DNA from: Larus michahellis
Taxonomy: Eukaryota; Chordata; Aves; Charadriiformes; Laridae
Reading direction: 5' to 3'
Length of the DNA stretch: 64,000 nucleotides
Assembly (NCBI RefSeq): GCF_964199755.1
Contig: NC_133930.1
Location: 30,743,071-30,807,070 of the forward strand
Part shown: piece after piece, positions 36,901 to 50,027 of the stretch
Position numbering within the stretch: the first letter of the stretch is position 1
Layout of the letters: each line of letters begins with the position of its first letter
Translations under genes and position numbers: made by a program
Notes under the pieces: model-generated
Databases searched by the model: none
Told to the model about the DNA's origin: nothing
What the model saw: only the letters and a program-made list of their open reading frames with translations

Positions 36901-38384
36901 GTTTATGTACTGTATGCTACAGTGGTCAGTATAAGCCAGCAAAAATCTTCTGTTTTGTAGGATTTCCCAGTTTTGTGGAATTCTGACATTCTTTAATGTT
37001 TGGTGCTGGTTCTGCAAAATGTAGTAATACTGTATTATGTTTGTCCATAAGTTGTATAGAACAGTTGCAAGGGACAGCAATCCCCATCTCTTATATACTT
37101 CTCTCTGAAGCAAAGGAGCAAAAGCTTGCCAAAATGCGGGAGGGAAAGCCGCTTATGTGTTTGTGGCATCCTGTCTATATGAAGGAGTACTCCTGTGTGC
37201 TCAGAAAGCAAGAGTCGGGGCCAAACAGCAACTGGTCCATATGAGGGAGCATCCCCTCAGGGACAAGTAGGATCAAAGGTGTTCCTACTCCAGTCCTGTA
37301 GTCAATGAAGATAAAGAAGGCAAAATGTTATCCTCAGAAAATGGAAGGATTAAAAGGAGTTGAATTAAGTGAAACCTTTAAAACCCATCCCTTGTAGTAG
37401 AAGGAGTCAAAATTGGACACAAAGCTGAATTATTTCCATTTCGTAGGTTGCATACAGACTGCCAAGAGGATTGGTGAACCTGAAAGCTTGCATGTTTTTC
37501 AACTTTATCATCAAACTACTAAAGATATTTTCTCTCAATAGTAAATGTAGCTCACTTGGAGAGAACTGCTCCTCATACAAACTGATTTTAGAAATTATAA
37601 CTGGCATTTCTGATCTTATTCCTGATGCTGTTCTGCTATACTTTGCAGCATTGGCAGTACAGGTTCTCTCTTTGGATTCTTTTTTTGAACCACTGTAAAT
37701 TTTATTTTAATATGAAGTATATTGTAGTCATATAATAACATGTACAGAGAAATGTCTTCAGTTTTCATAGTCTTGTAAAATCAGATTTAAGCCATTTCTA
37801 CAAGACTGTATTCTTGAGAGTCTCAGATTAGTTGTGCGAGATTTGAATGCCCACTTCTGTGTATTAAGATCAGTGTTGATATGCAGTTTTTAAGCAACAG
37901 ATTTATTTTTATTATATTGACAAATTATCTGCTATACATAGTTTTCAGATTTCTGCACTGAGTGGCACAGTGACACTCACTTGGGTTTTTTATATTTTGT
38001 TACCTTGAGGTTTTGCTCCTTGGAGCAGTAGAAAGCAAACTCTACCTACTTAGCAACTGATGGCCAAGAGACAGGAGAGTTCCTTGGGTGGGAATCCAAG
38101 CAGAGAGTTTTGTCCTTTCTGCCAGGAAATGTAAGCCATGAAGTCCCAGACATCTGAGGGTGAGGTAGAGGTGGTAGTTTCATGACGTGTGTGAAGTGTC
38201 CTCTTAAACTGTCTCTGGCACACAAGATGTTTCTTTTCTCAGCCTCTTCAAGCACTGGAATTTGCTGCTCCCTCGGTTTTGTAAACACAACAGCTCTTTG
38301 TAGGGCTGTGCTGTAAACTGTATGACAACTGTGACCTAAGTTATTTTTATTTTTTTTTTTACTCTTTTGGAACAAGTGGCATGA

Positions 38385-38760
38385 GGGAAGGGGAATGGAC
38401 AGGATAACTTCTTAAGCTGGCTTGCAGCGCCAGAGAAAATGTTGTGTAACCACATCCTGGATAACCCCAAAGATGGACTGAGCTACAAAAGAAATTTTGG
38501 GTTCCCAGTGGAATCTGAGGACATGGGATTGCACAAGACCCAGATCCTCAGCTCTGGGCAATAAAGCATGTGTCAATCCAACAGCTGGCTCCCAAAAGGT
38601 TGAGACTTTGGAACTATTCTAACAACTGTGTAAATAGATGCATGGTTATCTTTTAATTGCTGTATACCTGGGTCTTCATAAACCTTTGTAACTATGCTGT
38701 CTGTCAGGGGTTTCGTGAATAAATACTTCTCGTTTCTTTTATCTTAACCTAGCTTCACTT
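38385..38760 (+). mobile_element. Possible solitary LTR (uncertain)
   Basis: This stretch is more GC-balanced than its flanks and has two poly(A) hexamers (GCAATAAAGC near 38,561 and GTGAATAAATAC near 38,718), the second followed by a T/C-rich tail. That layout is seen in the R-U5 part of retroviral LTRs. I could not define TG...CA ends or a target duplication, and no gag/pol-like frame flanks it. It could equally be unique sequence. Confidence 0.25.
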
Positions 38761-40388
38761 AAAGGTGTTCTCAAGGTAGCTCGCTAACATTAGGACGTTC
38801 TATTCCTAAAAGTCTTTTGGTCCCTAAAACTGGAGCATCTCACATTAAAATGACGTTTGGGGCATTGAAAGGATGATGGAGTTGCACTGAATTCTAGAGT
38901 ATTTTGGAAGAGTGCTTGTGGAAGTTGGGGAGAAGCATGTTAGACTTAAGTTTGTGATAATGAGAATGCAAAACTGGTAACAGGACTTATGGGCCCTGTG
39001 CAAGGTGGGTGTGAAAAGTGAGCTGGAATCTTCACTTTTCATTGTTATGCATTGGCCGACCTGAAAGCAGTGTGATGAAATAGACTGAGGTCAAAGTGGA
39101 GAATAAATAAAGCAGGAGGTTTATTTGGTTGAGGTTAATGAGATTACACCAGTGTAAGTCAGACCCAAATCAATTTGAAGCTATGTCTGTAATATAGTTG
39201 CATGTGTGGTTGTAACACATATGGAGGTACCTGAACCAGGTCATACTTCATCAGCTGGAAGCCACAGCAGCGTAAATTGCACAGGATACTGAACATTTCA
39301 TGTTGCTTTTGCTAGCCAAGCTGTTTCAGGTATATTAACAGTGTTTAGAAGGATATCTTTAGAATGCAGCAGACTTAAGCTATACCATAATTTTCTTGGG
39401 CCTTGGTACTTTTCCAAGTCTGTTTTCTAAGAGTTCTGCCACTTGCTCAGGCTGATAGCTTATCAATATTTTTGCCTGTGAACTCACAGAACTGAGTTTT
39501 AAAATAACTTTAGAATGTTAAAATGTTTCTGCTTTGTTTCGTGAAAAATATTGTAATATTTGTAAATTTTATCTTAGTTCTGTGAGTTTTGACACAAGTT
39601 TTTGGAACTCTTGAACCTGAGTTAAAATTTTTTGAGTAAGTTGATAACACATGATGTCTCTTTTTGTCATTTAAGATATGCTGTGATTACAAGACTGTGC
39701 AAGGCAGTGAAGTAACATTTCTTACAGTGAGACTTTTTAGGAGGAGATTTGAAGTTTGTCATTACCTGATATTGCAGCAAGTTAACCACATGCTGTATGT
39801 AGTATGCTAGAAGGCATTCTGTCTAGTTTCTTATTCCTGCAGTAGCCTTGTGGACTGCTCTACCAACTTCTGTGAAATATCTTTGAGCAACTTTATGTTT
39901 AGATTGCTTGTAGCCATTTCTGGAAATACAGAAAAGCTTTACTTTTAACCAGCATGTAGGGCACTCAGTGCTCCGTGTTAATGTGTCAAACTACTTTTCT
40001 CCTTCTCCCACAACTGAAGTGTATCTTGGCTAAGAAACCCAGTATTGTTTTGACTAGCCACAACGTAGCTGAAGTATTTCTGACTGAGAATGCCTAAGGG
40101 GAAGTGACCTCTAGTGCCCTTTATCTTTACTGCTAAAAGGATAGGTTAAATATGCATAGAGCCAGGAAAAGTGGTGGTCTCTTCCTGCATCAAGGGGACA
40201 TGTGGAAGGAAAAGAAGAGCGTATCATCCCTGACCTTGGGTAGACAGGCAGTTAACATAGATGAAAAGGATTTATTTAAATTACTGTTTGTTTTAAAGAA
40301 AACCATTTGGAGGTTGTTACCACAATTCTGCTAAGGCCTATACTTAGTCAAATAATGTAACTTTTGATTACATAATGGTACTGTATTC

Positions 40389-40905
40389 ATAGCATCACAG
40401 AATAATTCAGTGTGGAGGCGACCTCAGTAGCTTTCTGCTCCAAACTCCTGCCAAAACCAGCGTCAGTAATGAGGTCAGAACGGGTATCGAAGCTGTATTC
40501 AGTCAGGTCATGAAAACCTCCGAGGGCAGAGACACCACGTCCACTGCTGGGCTGTCTGCAGAATGACAAACTTTCTCCTTGTGTCCTCTTGGAAACTCTT
40601 GTGTTTCAGCTTATGCCTGTTGTGTCTTGTCCTGTAAAGAGCCTGGCTCCATCATCTGAATAACCTGCTTGTTGGTACTGAGGGCTGCTGTTAGGTTCCC
40701 CCAAAGTCTTCTCCAGGTGGAACAGGCCACTCTCCCCAGTCTGTCCTCACAGGGTCTGTGCTACGGTCCCCAACTATGTGGGTGGCCTCTGCTGTGAACT
40801 TGTTCTTGTTTGACAGTGTTTTTTCTGTATTCGGGGGATGGGATAGGGCCTGGACACAGAATTTTAAATTCAAGTAGGATCTGAATATTGGCAAAGTTCT
40901 AAAGA
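40389..40905 (-). mobile_element. CR1 LINE fragment, old, antisense
   Basis: Read on the minus strand, this is a diverged CR1 3' portion. On the plus strand it begins ATAGCATCACAGAATAATTC (the inverted CR1 tail, usually ATAGAATCATAGAATCATT) and later has GTCTTCTCCAGGTGGAACAG and CCCAGTCTGTCCTCACAGGG, the inverses of CR1 RT sequence coding for words like LFHLEK and EDRL. The many indels break all long frames. The left end is well marked. The right end is approximate because similarity fades. Confidence 0.8.
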
Positions 40906-43900
40906 AAAGCCAGGACAGTAGGCGGTCAGAGACTTTCCAACAACCAAACTGGGAACATTTCCCTCTCCCAGCTGATGTATAAAAATAACCATAAGATGAT
41001 GAGATACATTAGTTTTAAACCCTTGAAGGACATGGTGACCAGAAGCAATCTGTTCAGTTAATGTAATTATAATGCTTCTCTTCCTTAATGAACTGCTCAG
41101 TTTGAAATGTAAAATGTGTTTTGATAAATTTATTTGGTTATGTAGTATTTCTTTGGAAGTGTTGTGTTTAATAATATCAAGTCTAGGTTTTTTTCTTTGG
41201 TTTTGTGTATGTTTTTGTTACATTTCAATTTTCTAAATGCAGGGTGCCAGAAATAAGTTAAAAATTACTGTCTTGAAAACTGAAGCCAACATGCTTGTAA
41301 GCATAATGTAATTAATTAATTAAAACTCAATGTCTAGATAGAACACATTAAGTTCTGTTGCTTCTACATAAAAATGCAACATAATGTATCTTGTTTAATT
41401 AAAAAAAAATTAGTACAAAGAACTATTTGCTTCAGTGATTAAATGTACGGAACAACAGCTTAAAAAATAAATGTGCAAAATGAGTGATTTATATTAAATG
41501 TTCTCTTCAATTTCAATTATAACTTAAGCTATTTTAAATTATTTTGAATAAATGAATCTATCTTGCTTTCAGATTGCTGAGTACTTAGTTATACATAGTT
41601 CATATGCATGTGATATCTATATTTGGGTGTTTTGGTGTGTTTTGGTTTTTTTTTTCTGTTCCCTTTGGTTCTCTAAGATTCATGGACTGTTAAACCGAAT
41701 GGAACTTTTGGAGTATTACGGCCTTTGTTTTTGTCAAGTCATTAAACCTCAACCAGTTGAGACCAGTGCATTCTGTTTTGCTGGAATGTCTTCTAGAGCT
41801 AGTTACAAGGGTACGCCAGTGGGATATAGTTCTTTTCTCAAGCTGGATTCTTGAGTGTAAGTTCACAAGCCAAGTTAGTTTTAATATGTGCCTGTCTTAA
41901 CAGTTGCTTTGTAACCTATTTGCTTACTAATGAAGTTAATTGTGGAATGTGAGTTTCTTCCCTTGAAGAACATAACTGTATGATGAATCAATATGCCATT
42001 TTTTGCATGATTTAATGATATCTAAATTTTTTTAGTAAGAGCTTATACTAGTGTTATTATTTATTCCTAAAATACTTTTATTTATTACTGAGATTTACTC
42101 TTGTACTTGAGAAGCTAATTATGTATGTAATGTTAGAATGCTTGCCTTTTTTTTCCACTTCTTTTTTGGTTTATATCGCTTTTTAAATTTCATGTTGCTG
42201 TCTCTATTATTAAATTAAGATGAGCTAAAATATTGGGCTACTTTCTTGATTATTTAAGATCAGTTCAAACAGAAATTTTAAAAAGTCCCAAATTGTTAAG
42301 CAAAATATCTGTGTCTTAATTCTTTTCCTCTATTTGAGAAATATATCTGTTCGGAAGGAGTAAGCATGCATGTGTGACCTCTACAGTGCTATTATTTGAA
42401 ACTGTCTTTGCTTATTTCTGGTTCTAAAGCAAATATAAATTCTCATCTAATAGTTAATTTGTTATAATCCATTACAATGAATTTGAAATACTTATCTGTT
42501 GTTTGGTGCAGTATCTTTCTTATCTTGACATAATTTCCAGTTACTCACTGAGCCTTTAGAGAAAGAAACAAAGCAAACAAAACTGATGGACATCCTTTTG
42601 TTGTCAGGGAAATAAGAAGGGAAACCATCATCCCTGATAAGACTTTGCGGAAAAGAGACTAAGGGAACAATATAAAAGCTTCCCTGGCAAAAACATGCAA
42701 GATAAAGCAACAGAGTTAAATGGACTTGTAGACTCATTCGGTAAGCTTACATAGCAGATGGTCGAAAAAATAGAAGTCTTTTAAAATTGTAGAAGTGGAC
42801 TTTCTAATATAAATTATATTGCACCACACACAAGATAACTATTTTGAACCTACAAATAAAAAAAGGCAGTCTCAGTCAAAGTCTCTATGGGGAGACACCA
42901 TGGGGAGAGCATAATACATGTTTACTGCTTCCGAATGGTTATGCTTCCTGTGCTGTAAGAAAAGGAATTTACTTCTTTTCCCGCAACAGTAAAAAGATTG
43001 TTGCTTTCCTTCCTCGCAGTAGTGAAGAAGGTGCGTTTACAGGCAGAAGCAGGAACTCAATAGGATTCTGGAACTAAAATGGCTTAAAGTAAGGAGAGAG
43101 CAAGTATGTAAACAGATTTGTCTCTTCATCCCTCCAGATGCATCTCCCTTCTTTACCTTCTTACCATCTTATTCTTCTTTTTCAGAACTTTTGTCATGTT
43201 CAGCCACATCTCTCCTATTGTTGCTTTGTTGGTTTCTTATGTTCCTTCCTTCAGTCCCGTAAATAAAAGAGCCATTAGCTGTACCGTTATTCTCAGAGTC
43301 AAGTAGGTTTTAAGATCGCTTTCTGATCTTGACAGTAGTCAAGGTCTGACCTACTTGGAACCAAGCTTCAGGGCCCAGATCCAGCCAAGTATTTAGTCTT
43401 TCATTTTACACAGGTGAAACAACCTTTTATCTTTTGGATCCATTGCCCTCAGTTTTGCTAGAGCAAACTCGCTAGTCGAGTTTTGGGTGTGTCTGGATGG
43501 GAAAATGGTGAGAAAATAAAATAACCAAAAAGCATGTTACCTGAAAGAAATATTAAGATAAGAAACTATATGCCAAATATAGTTATATTTTGCAAGCTGG
43601 GCTAAACTATATTAAAATTGGCTCGGAGGTTGGAAAATTGATTTTTCAATTAGAGGAGAACTGTTGCTGGTTTTGAAGAGGAAATTAGTTTTGATTTGTT
43701 AGTGGAAGAAACAAATTGCTTGTGAAAAACAAATCGTGGGAAGACTCAGTTCTGTTAGCCTCAGTGGGCAAGGGTGTGGTATTGTGATTAGAATTTATTT
43801 TGAAGTGTGGGGAATAAGAAGAATCGATATTTGTCTGGAAGGAAAAGAGACTGGCAGGTGGCCTGGCAATAGACTGGACGAGAGCTGATGTTCAGTCTGA

Positions 43901-46900
43901 AAAACAGGGATAATGAGAGGAAGTCAAAATGTATTATGAATGAGGGGAAAAAAACCCCAGATGACAGATGGGTAGAAAGGTGCAAGCAGGTGTGGGTAGA
44001 TGAAATGTTTCTGTACTGGAAATGCAGACAGTTCAAGTCCTTGTATGTATCTTTTTGCCTTAACTGTTAATATCCATGTTTAATTATTTCAGCAGTTATA
44101 GCTGTTGGAAGGTACTGTATAATTCCAGATTTCTGTGAGGCTGGTGTGTTGACAAGTCCTTTCTTGCAATAAGACTTTGGAAATTTTCTTTTGTAACATT
44201 GGTATAGACAATTGATGCTGGTAGGCTTTTGGGGCTGCAGTTCGTGCTGTGTTTGAGTATCTTGCTCACTTTTGGTTCGCTATGGTTGAGGGCCACACAC
44301 TCTGGCTATATGTGAACATTAAAGAATTCATAATTTGAACTAAAATTACCTCTAATGTAAGTTCCCCAGCAAATGCTGTATCTAACATGTATGCATGCGC
44401 ATATTCCTTACTTATTTTTCACCAATAGTTTTTTAGTTTCTTAACGATGGAATGAGGAGAAATATGTATTTCAGATTGTGGTCCTTCCGTTATTTAGACC
44501 ATATGGGGGAATAAAGTAGCAGTTTTGTTTTATCACATCTCTTGTACTGTCACAGATGGTGTACAGGATTAGTTTTGTAATCATGATTTGGGATCTTTCC
44601 TTTCCTGTTTGTTCCTACATACTTTTATTTCCTTTTCTTTTATCTGTCTAACGAGTGAGGTCCTTTTGATGAAATAATCAAAATACCAGATCACGATACT
44701 AACAATGGGTAGTGGTTGCTACATAAAACTGTAACTGTTTAAATTACTGAAACAATTTTATACTCATATAATTGTACACGCAGTGTTCACAGTAAGATGT
44801 TGCACAGTTCTGATGGTTTTTATGAGAGGGAATCTTTAGTAGAGTATCATTGCATGCATAAATATACATTTATCACTATTTAAAAGCATAACATGCTTCT
44901 GCTTTCTGGGACATGGGAGTTAATCTAGGTCATGATTAGAAAATTTCACATGCTTTCGAAATGCAATTAGAGCATTGCAAATATATTATTACTAATGTTA
45001 CTGTTTCTGCTAGTTTCAAAACATTTGAAAAGTATTCTTGGTGTTTGTCTGGTAGATCATCAAAATACTACTGTTGGACTAGTTAACACAAAGTCTGGCT
45101 TTAGCAAATCTCATTATATGATTACAGCTGTACTTAGTGTTAAATGTTGTGTACAAGTAATGAAAGAAATGGCAGGTCAGCCTTGGATTACACAGAATGT
45201 ATGTGGGAGTGTCAGTTTGTTAATTTGTCTTTTCAGTTTTGCCCTTGTAACCTGGAAATCCTGGTTGAGTAAAGAACATCATGTTTACTGTCAAGACTAC
45301 TATGATGATTAGACTGTTTATTTGGAACAAATGCGTGATATCTAGGCTCAATAACAGTAACACATCATTTGACATCTGCAATTGTGTGTTTCTTTCAATC
45401 AAGAAGTAGGAGATGAAAAAAAACGTATGTGACTTCTGGCTCACTAATAGTGCTGGAATTAATGAAAGCAACACTGGAATCTAAACTTGACCATGGTTTG
45501 GTAGAAATGAAGTAATTTGCAGCACAGGAACAAGAAAAATTTGGCAACACAGCCCTTAATGATAGCATAAAAATGAGTTTTCTAGAACCTTTTTTCTAGA
45601 TATATTTTCTATATATATTTCTAGGGTTTATGTAAATTTCTAAGTTAAGTTGTTTCCCCATTAGAACTCAGTCTCTGAGTGCAGCCTGTTTGCAGATAAT
45701 CCTGTCTTGTAAAGTTCAGTGGTCACATAAATAGCCAGATCAATAATTGATACTTTTAATGTATTATTTCTATTACTGACTTGACAGCCGTTACATAAGA
45801 AGACATTGCAGATTATCAACTCTAAAAGCAACTTGTATGCTCTTCGGTGATAAGGAAACAAAATACTAGGGAGAGGTGGCTTTTCTGTTGCCTACAGAAA
45901 GGAAAAAAAAAAACCCAAACCTCTCAAAGGGGCAGAATGACTTCCTCTGAGGAGTCCTGCTGCTAGCAAAGGAAAGAGAAAATGGGAAATGGAGAATGCC
46001 CAAAAAGAAATGAAGGAAAAGGAATTTAAAGTGGGCAACTCTTACAAAATACAGAATAGACCTGGGGTATAGATTAAAGTGTTAAGAGCAGAAGGGGCTG
46101 TCTAGGTTTTTCCTCCACAGCCCTTTGTTTTCTCTCCTGTTTTTTTCCTTTTGTCTTTTTGAGGGCGGGGAGAGAATTATGATGTATAAAAGAGACGGGA
46201 AGAACATAAAACCAGAGGAGAAAGTTGAAGGGGATTTAGTGGCCAGCATAATTATAGTACTGCTGGACTGAAGGCTCAGCTTGAGAAGTATTTTGAGGCT
46301 TTGCAGACACGGTATAGGCAATATATTTGCATTCATATGGTAGAGGGAAAAATACTTAGTCGCTTGTCTGAATCATGCTACCACATTTGAAAAGTTCATC
46401 AAATGAAGGGCCAGTAAAGGGGGTCCTCAGCCACTGAGCAAAGGGATTACAGAAATAACTGATTTGAGAGCAACTGCAGCTCTAGGAAGACAGTTGAATG
46501 ATGTGTGGGACAGCTTTGGATGTGTACAAGGAAACAGATGTAATGACATTTCAGCTGTTTTGACCATAGTGAAAAATGCACTTGTTTCAATGAGCATGTT
46601 GTCCATTCACCAGGATCTGGGCACTGGCATGTGAAGCCTTTGACTGTTGTCTATCTCTACCTCCCATATTAGCAATGCGACGGAAGCTTCTGATCCACTA
46701 CATCAGTTACTTACAAACACATAAAAGTGGAGTATAAAGGAGAACAGCAGCCTGAGTGTTTACTGGTTTTGTTAGCTTATAAAATAGAATTGCTAGTAAG
46801 GTGAGGTAGACAGCGTCAAGGGGAAAAGGTTTGGGAAGGCTGGGATGAGAAGGTATGTGGAAGCTTGGTGTCACCGTTGTCAACATTTCCTATTAACAAG

Positions 46901-49519
46901 CCTGATAAACAAGAGGAAAGAAGTCCTCAAGCAGAAAGCACTGAGAAGAGAGAGGGGTTAAAAAAAGAGAAAGAGTACTGACATTTTTGTTGATGTCAGG
47001 GGCCATCAAAGACAGGTAAGGCCAATGCTACTGTAGCTGTTCCTGAAGGGTTCCACAAGGTGATGTTTTCAATGCTGCAAAGATCCTCTGTTGATTGAGT
47101 CAAAGGCCAATTGAATTAACTGTAGTTGAGTAACATAGATGGGGACGGCTAGTAGGTTTGTATTTCTAGTGCTGGTGCTGCAGTGATAAGAGGTGGGCAT
47201 TAAGCTGCCCAAATCCTTGCACCTAGATATACAGTGTTGTTATAGTATTTGAAGGAATTGAAAGAAATACCAGTTTAGAAATAAATATAGGTGGTTTTCA
47301 TCAAAGCACTGATTCTGTTATTTGATTTCATTCAGTATAAAATAAGGTCCATAAAATGATAAGAACAAAAGAAGAGTCATGACTGCATATATGATTACAG
47401 CCCTTGAAGCAGACAAATTTCAAGTGCCTTTAAAGAGGATCTGCAGCTGGATTGTATTTTTTTGTTCCTGTATAACATAACCGATATAAAATTGTATAAA
47501 ATAACCAAACACCTCTAATCAAAAGATCCAGTTTTATCACTAGAAACCTAGCTTCTGATATTTGCCTAGTTTAAAGTACCGAGCTCTTTTGGGACTTAAA
47601 TTGAAAAATGCATTAGATTAATATGGAAAAAGCAAGTCAACAATCAAACATGTTAGACTCCTTAATCTGACTGAGCCACAGCTTGTCTAATTTGATTTCT
47701 GTTTTGTTTTGCTGTCAGGATTCAAATATTGTTTTACTGCGCTGGGCTTTCAGTCAAAGCCTTATGAAATCAAAATTAATTTGAATGCTTCTCCATTTTC
47801 ATTTCGAGTTATGTGGACATGATGAACAAAAATATTTGAGTAATATGTAGCTCAGCTAGTAGCTGGTTTTATGTAGCAAGAGTTAATTTTTTAGTTAAGG
47901 TTGATTCCTGAAGTATTGCCGAGGTAATGAAAAGGATGTTTGTTATTCCAGATAGAAGAGGCAACTACCAGTACACTTAGCACCCACTGGACTTGATACT
48001 TCAAGAATATTTCTGTGTGACAGGTCCTGTTGTTTATTATTAAAGCCTTGAAGTTCTTGGTATAAGTTTAACAAGCTTCCATGTCCCAGATCTTTCCTGG
48101 GATGCAGGTTAGGTGTTGAAAAGAGGTATGGGAAAACGCCAATACCAATTTCCACTTGGTTGAGCTTTCTAAAGGTAACAGAGGGCTAGGGGCAGGAGAG
48201 CAGAGAGTGGACAAGCACGAAACAGGTCTTTGCTTGTGTCTGTTGGCAGACCAGATTGCAGAGATAGACTAATACTTTATTGTAGTTGCAAAGGGAAGGA
48301 AACCCTTTAATCTCCAAATATTTTATAATTAGGAACATCTCTTCCATACTAAAATGGTTATTCTCTGAAATTATTTCTTTTTATTGTCAAATTGAGAGTA
48401 CTTACTTGCTGGCTAATAAAACCATCCCACGACCTGTCCTGGAGAAAAGGGTATTTTTGAATCCTCTTCTACCTTTATATAGAATCCAAAAAGGCACCGT
48501 GCATCTTCAGGAATCAGTCTGTGTCTCTGTAAACTTTTTTTTTTCCACCTACAGATTGAATTTGCTGGTCATTGATGTTATGTGGAGTAAAATACAGGTT
48601 TCTCTTGTGTAGTCTAGTGAAGTGTATTGTAGAAACATCCCTCTAGCTTGAGGAAAGGGATTGTCTTATTGTAAAATTTGGTCTGCAGTGCTTCGGAAGA
48701 AAAAATAATTAAATCATGTTAGCCCAAAGAAAGTCTAAAACTGCAGCAGCCACTTCGTGTTTGTTTTTGTTGCATAGCAAAGTTCCTACATAAGAGCAGA
48801 ATTTTGGGCTACTGCTCCTTCTTTCTCATGCAGGTCTTGCAATTGTTTCACAGACTTTTGCAAGTCAGAGGCTGCTCCAGCAAGTTCAGTGATTGTGTCA
48901 AATATGTACAACTTCAACAGTAACAAAAAATGTTTATAAATTACAGTTCTAGTCTTTGATTTAGTCTTGAATTTTTGCAAATGTTAAGCATTTTAATATT
49001 TGTAATTTATTGTCTAGATAGTCTTCAAACTAGAGTAATCTTAAATAAATGTCACTCATGCAGGGACTATAGAACTGTATTCCTGTTTTGGATATCAGCC
49101 AGTTGGTATATAAAGGTAAAATTGTCTCCACCCTTAATGACTAAGTCCCTTGATTTATATATTTACATTTTTATATGTAAAGTATATAAGTTAAGTTGAA
49201 TGTGCATAATGTTATACATGTGTGTGTATAAAGAAGATTTAATCTGATCCATATGTATGGGTGGTGCTTATAAGATAGGTTTACTGCTCAATTATATTGA
49301 AAATTTGTATTGAATTCACTCTTCACGATGCCAGTAGTTATTATAACTGCTACTTTTCAGGGCATACTTGGTTGTTTCCTAGGTATAGCCTGCATTTTTC
49401 TTGGGTATCTAACTTTGCATTTCTATTATTAATATATATTTCTTTTGAAGGAACGTTTTATTTGAAAGGGCAGTCATTTTGTCTGATTGTGCTGTTCCAG
49501 TTCAGAGATTCTTAATACT

Positions 49520-50027
49520 AGAGCAACATTGGCATGCTGGAATGAGTCCAGTGAAGGACCGCCAAAGATGAACAGGGGTGGAGTACATGATGTACAAGGG
49601 GCTGAGAGAACTGTGTGTTTCCATTTAGAGAAGTCTGAGGAGACATCTGTTTGTTGTCTTCAGCTACCTGATGGGAAGCTATAAAGAAAATGGAGCTGGG
49701 CTTTTTTTTTTTTTTTTTTTTTTAAAAAGAGTATGTGGTACTTTTCAAGGTATGTGGTGTTTGGATTAGAGACAACAGATATAGTGAAAACATGGGATAT
49801 TTTTGTTAGGTATTAAGGAAAATTTTTTCAGCAGGAGGGTGGTCCAACACTGTAACAAACTGTTCATAAGGGTTGTGAAATCCCAATCTTTGAAGATGGT
49901 GAAAACTTCACTAGGCAGACTTTGAGCCTGGGATAGTTTGACCCTCCTTTGAGCAGAGGTATTGGACCAAATGACCACCATCAGTGGTCATAAGTTCCTT
50001 CCAACTATATTAGTCTATGATTTCTAT
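49520..50027 (+). mobile_element. CR1 LINE fragment, old, with T-run insertion
   Basis: From GGCATGCTGGAATGAGTCCA through GGGGCTGAGAGAACTGTGTG and CAGCTACCTGATGGGAAGCT the sequence parallels CR1 ORF2 DNA. After a T22 run (49,702-49,723) it resumes with GAGGGTGGTCCAACACTGTA, TTGAGCAGAGGTATTGGACC and AAGTTCCTTCCAACTATATT, ending in AGTCTATGATTTCTAT. It is much more diverged than the copy at 17,028 and has no intact frame. The T-run is an interruption within the element. The 5' boundary is approximate. Confidence 0.88.
49702..49723. repeat. T22 homopolymer inside CR1
   Basis: 22 consecutive T are followed by A5. The run sits within the CR1 copy at 49,520-50,027. It could be a slippage-expanded tract or the inverted tail of a small inserted retrosequence, but no such insert can be seen next to it. 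Confidence 0.85.
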
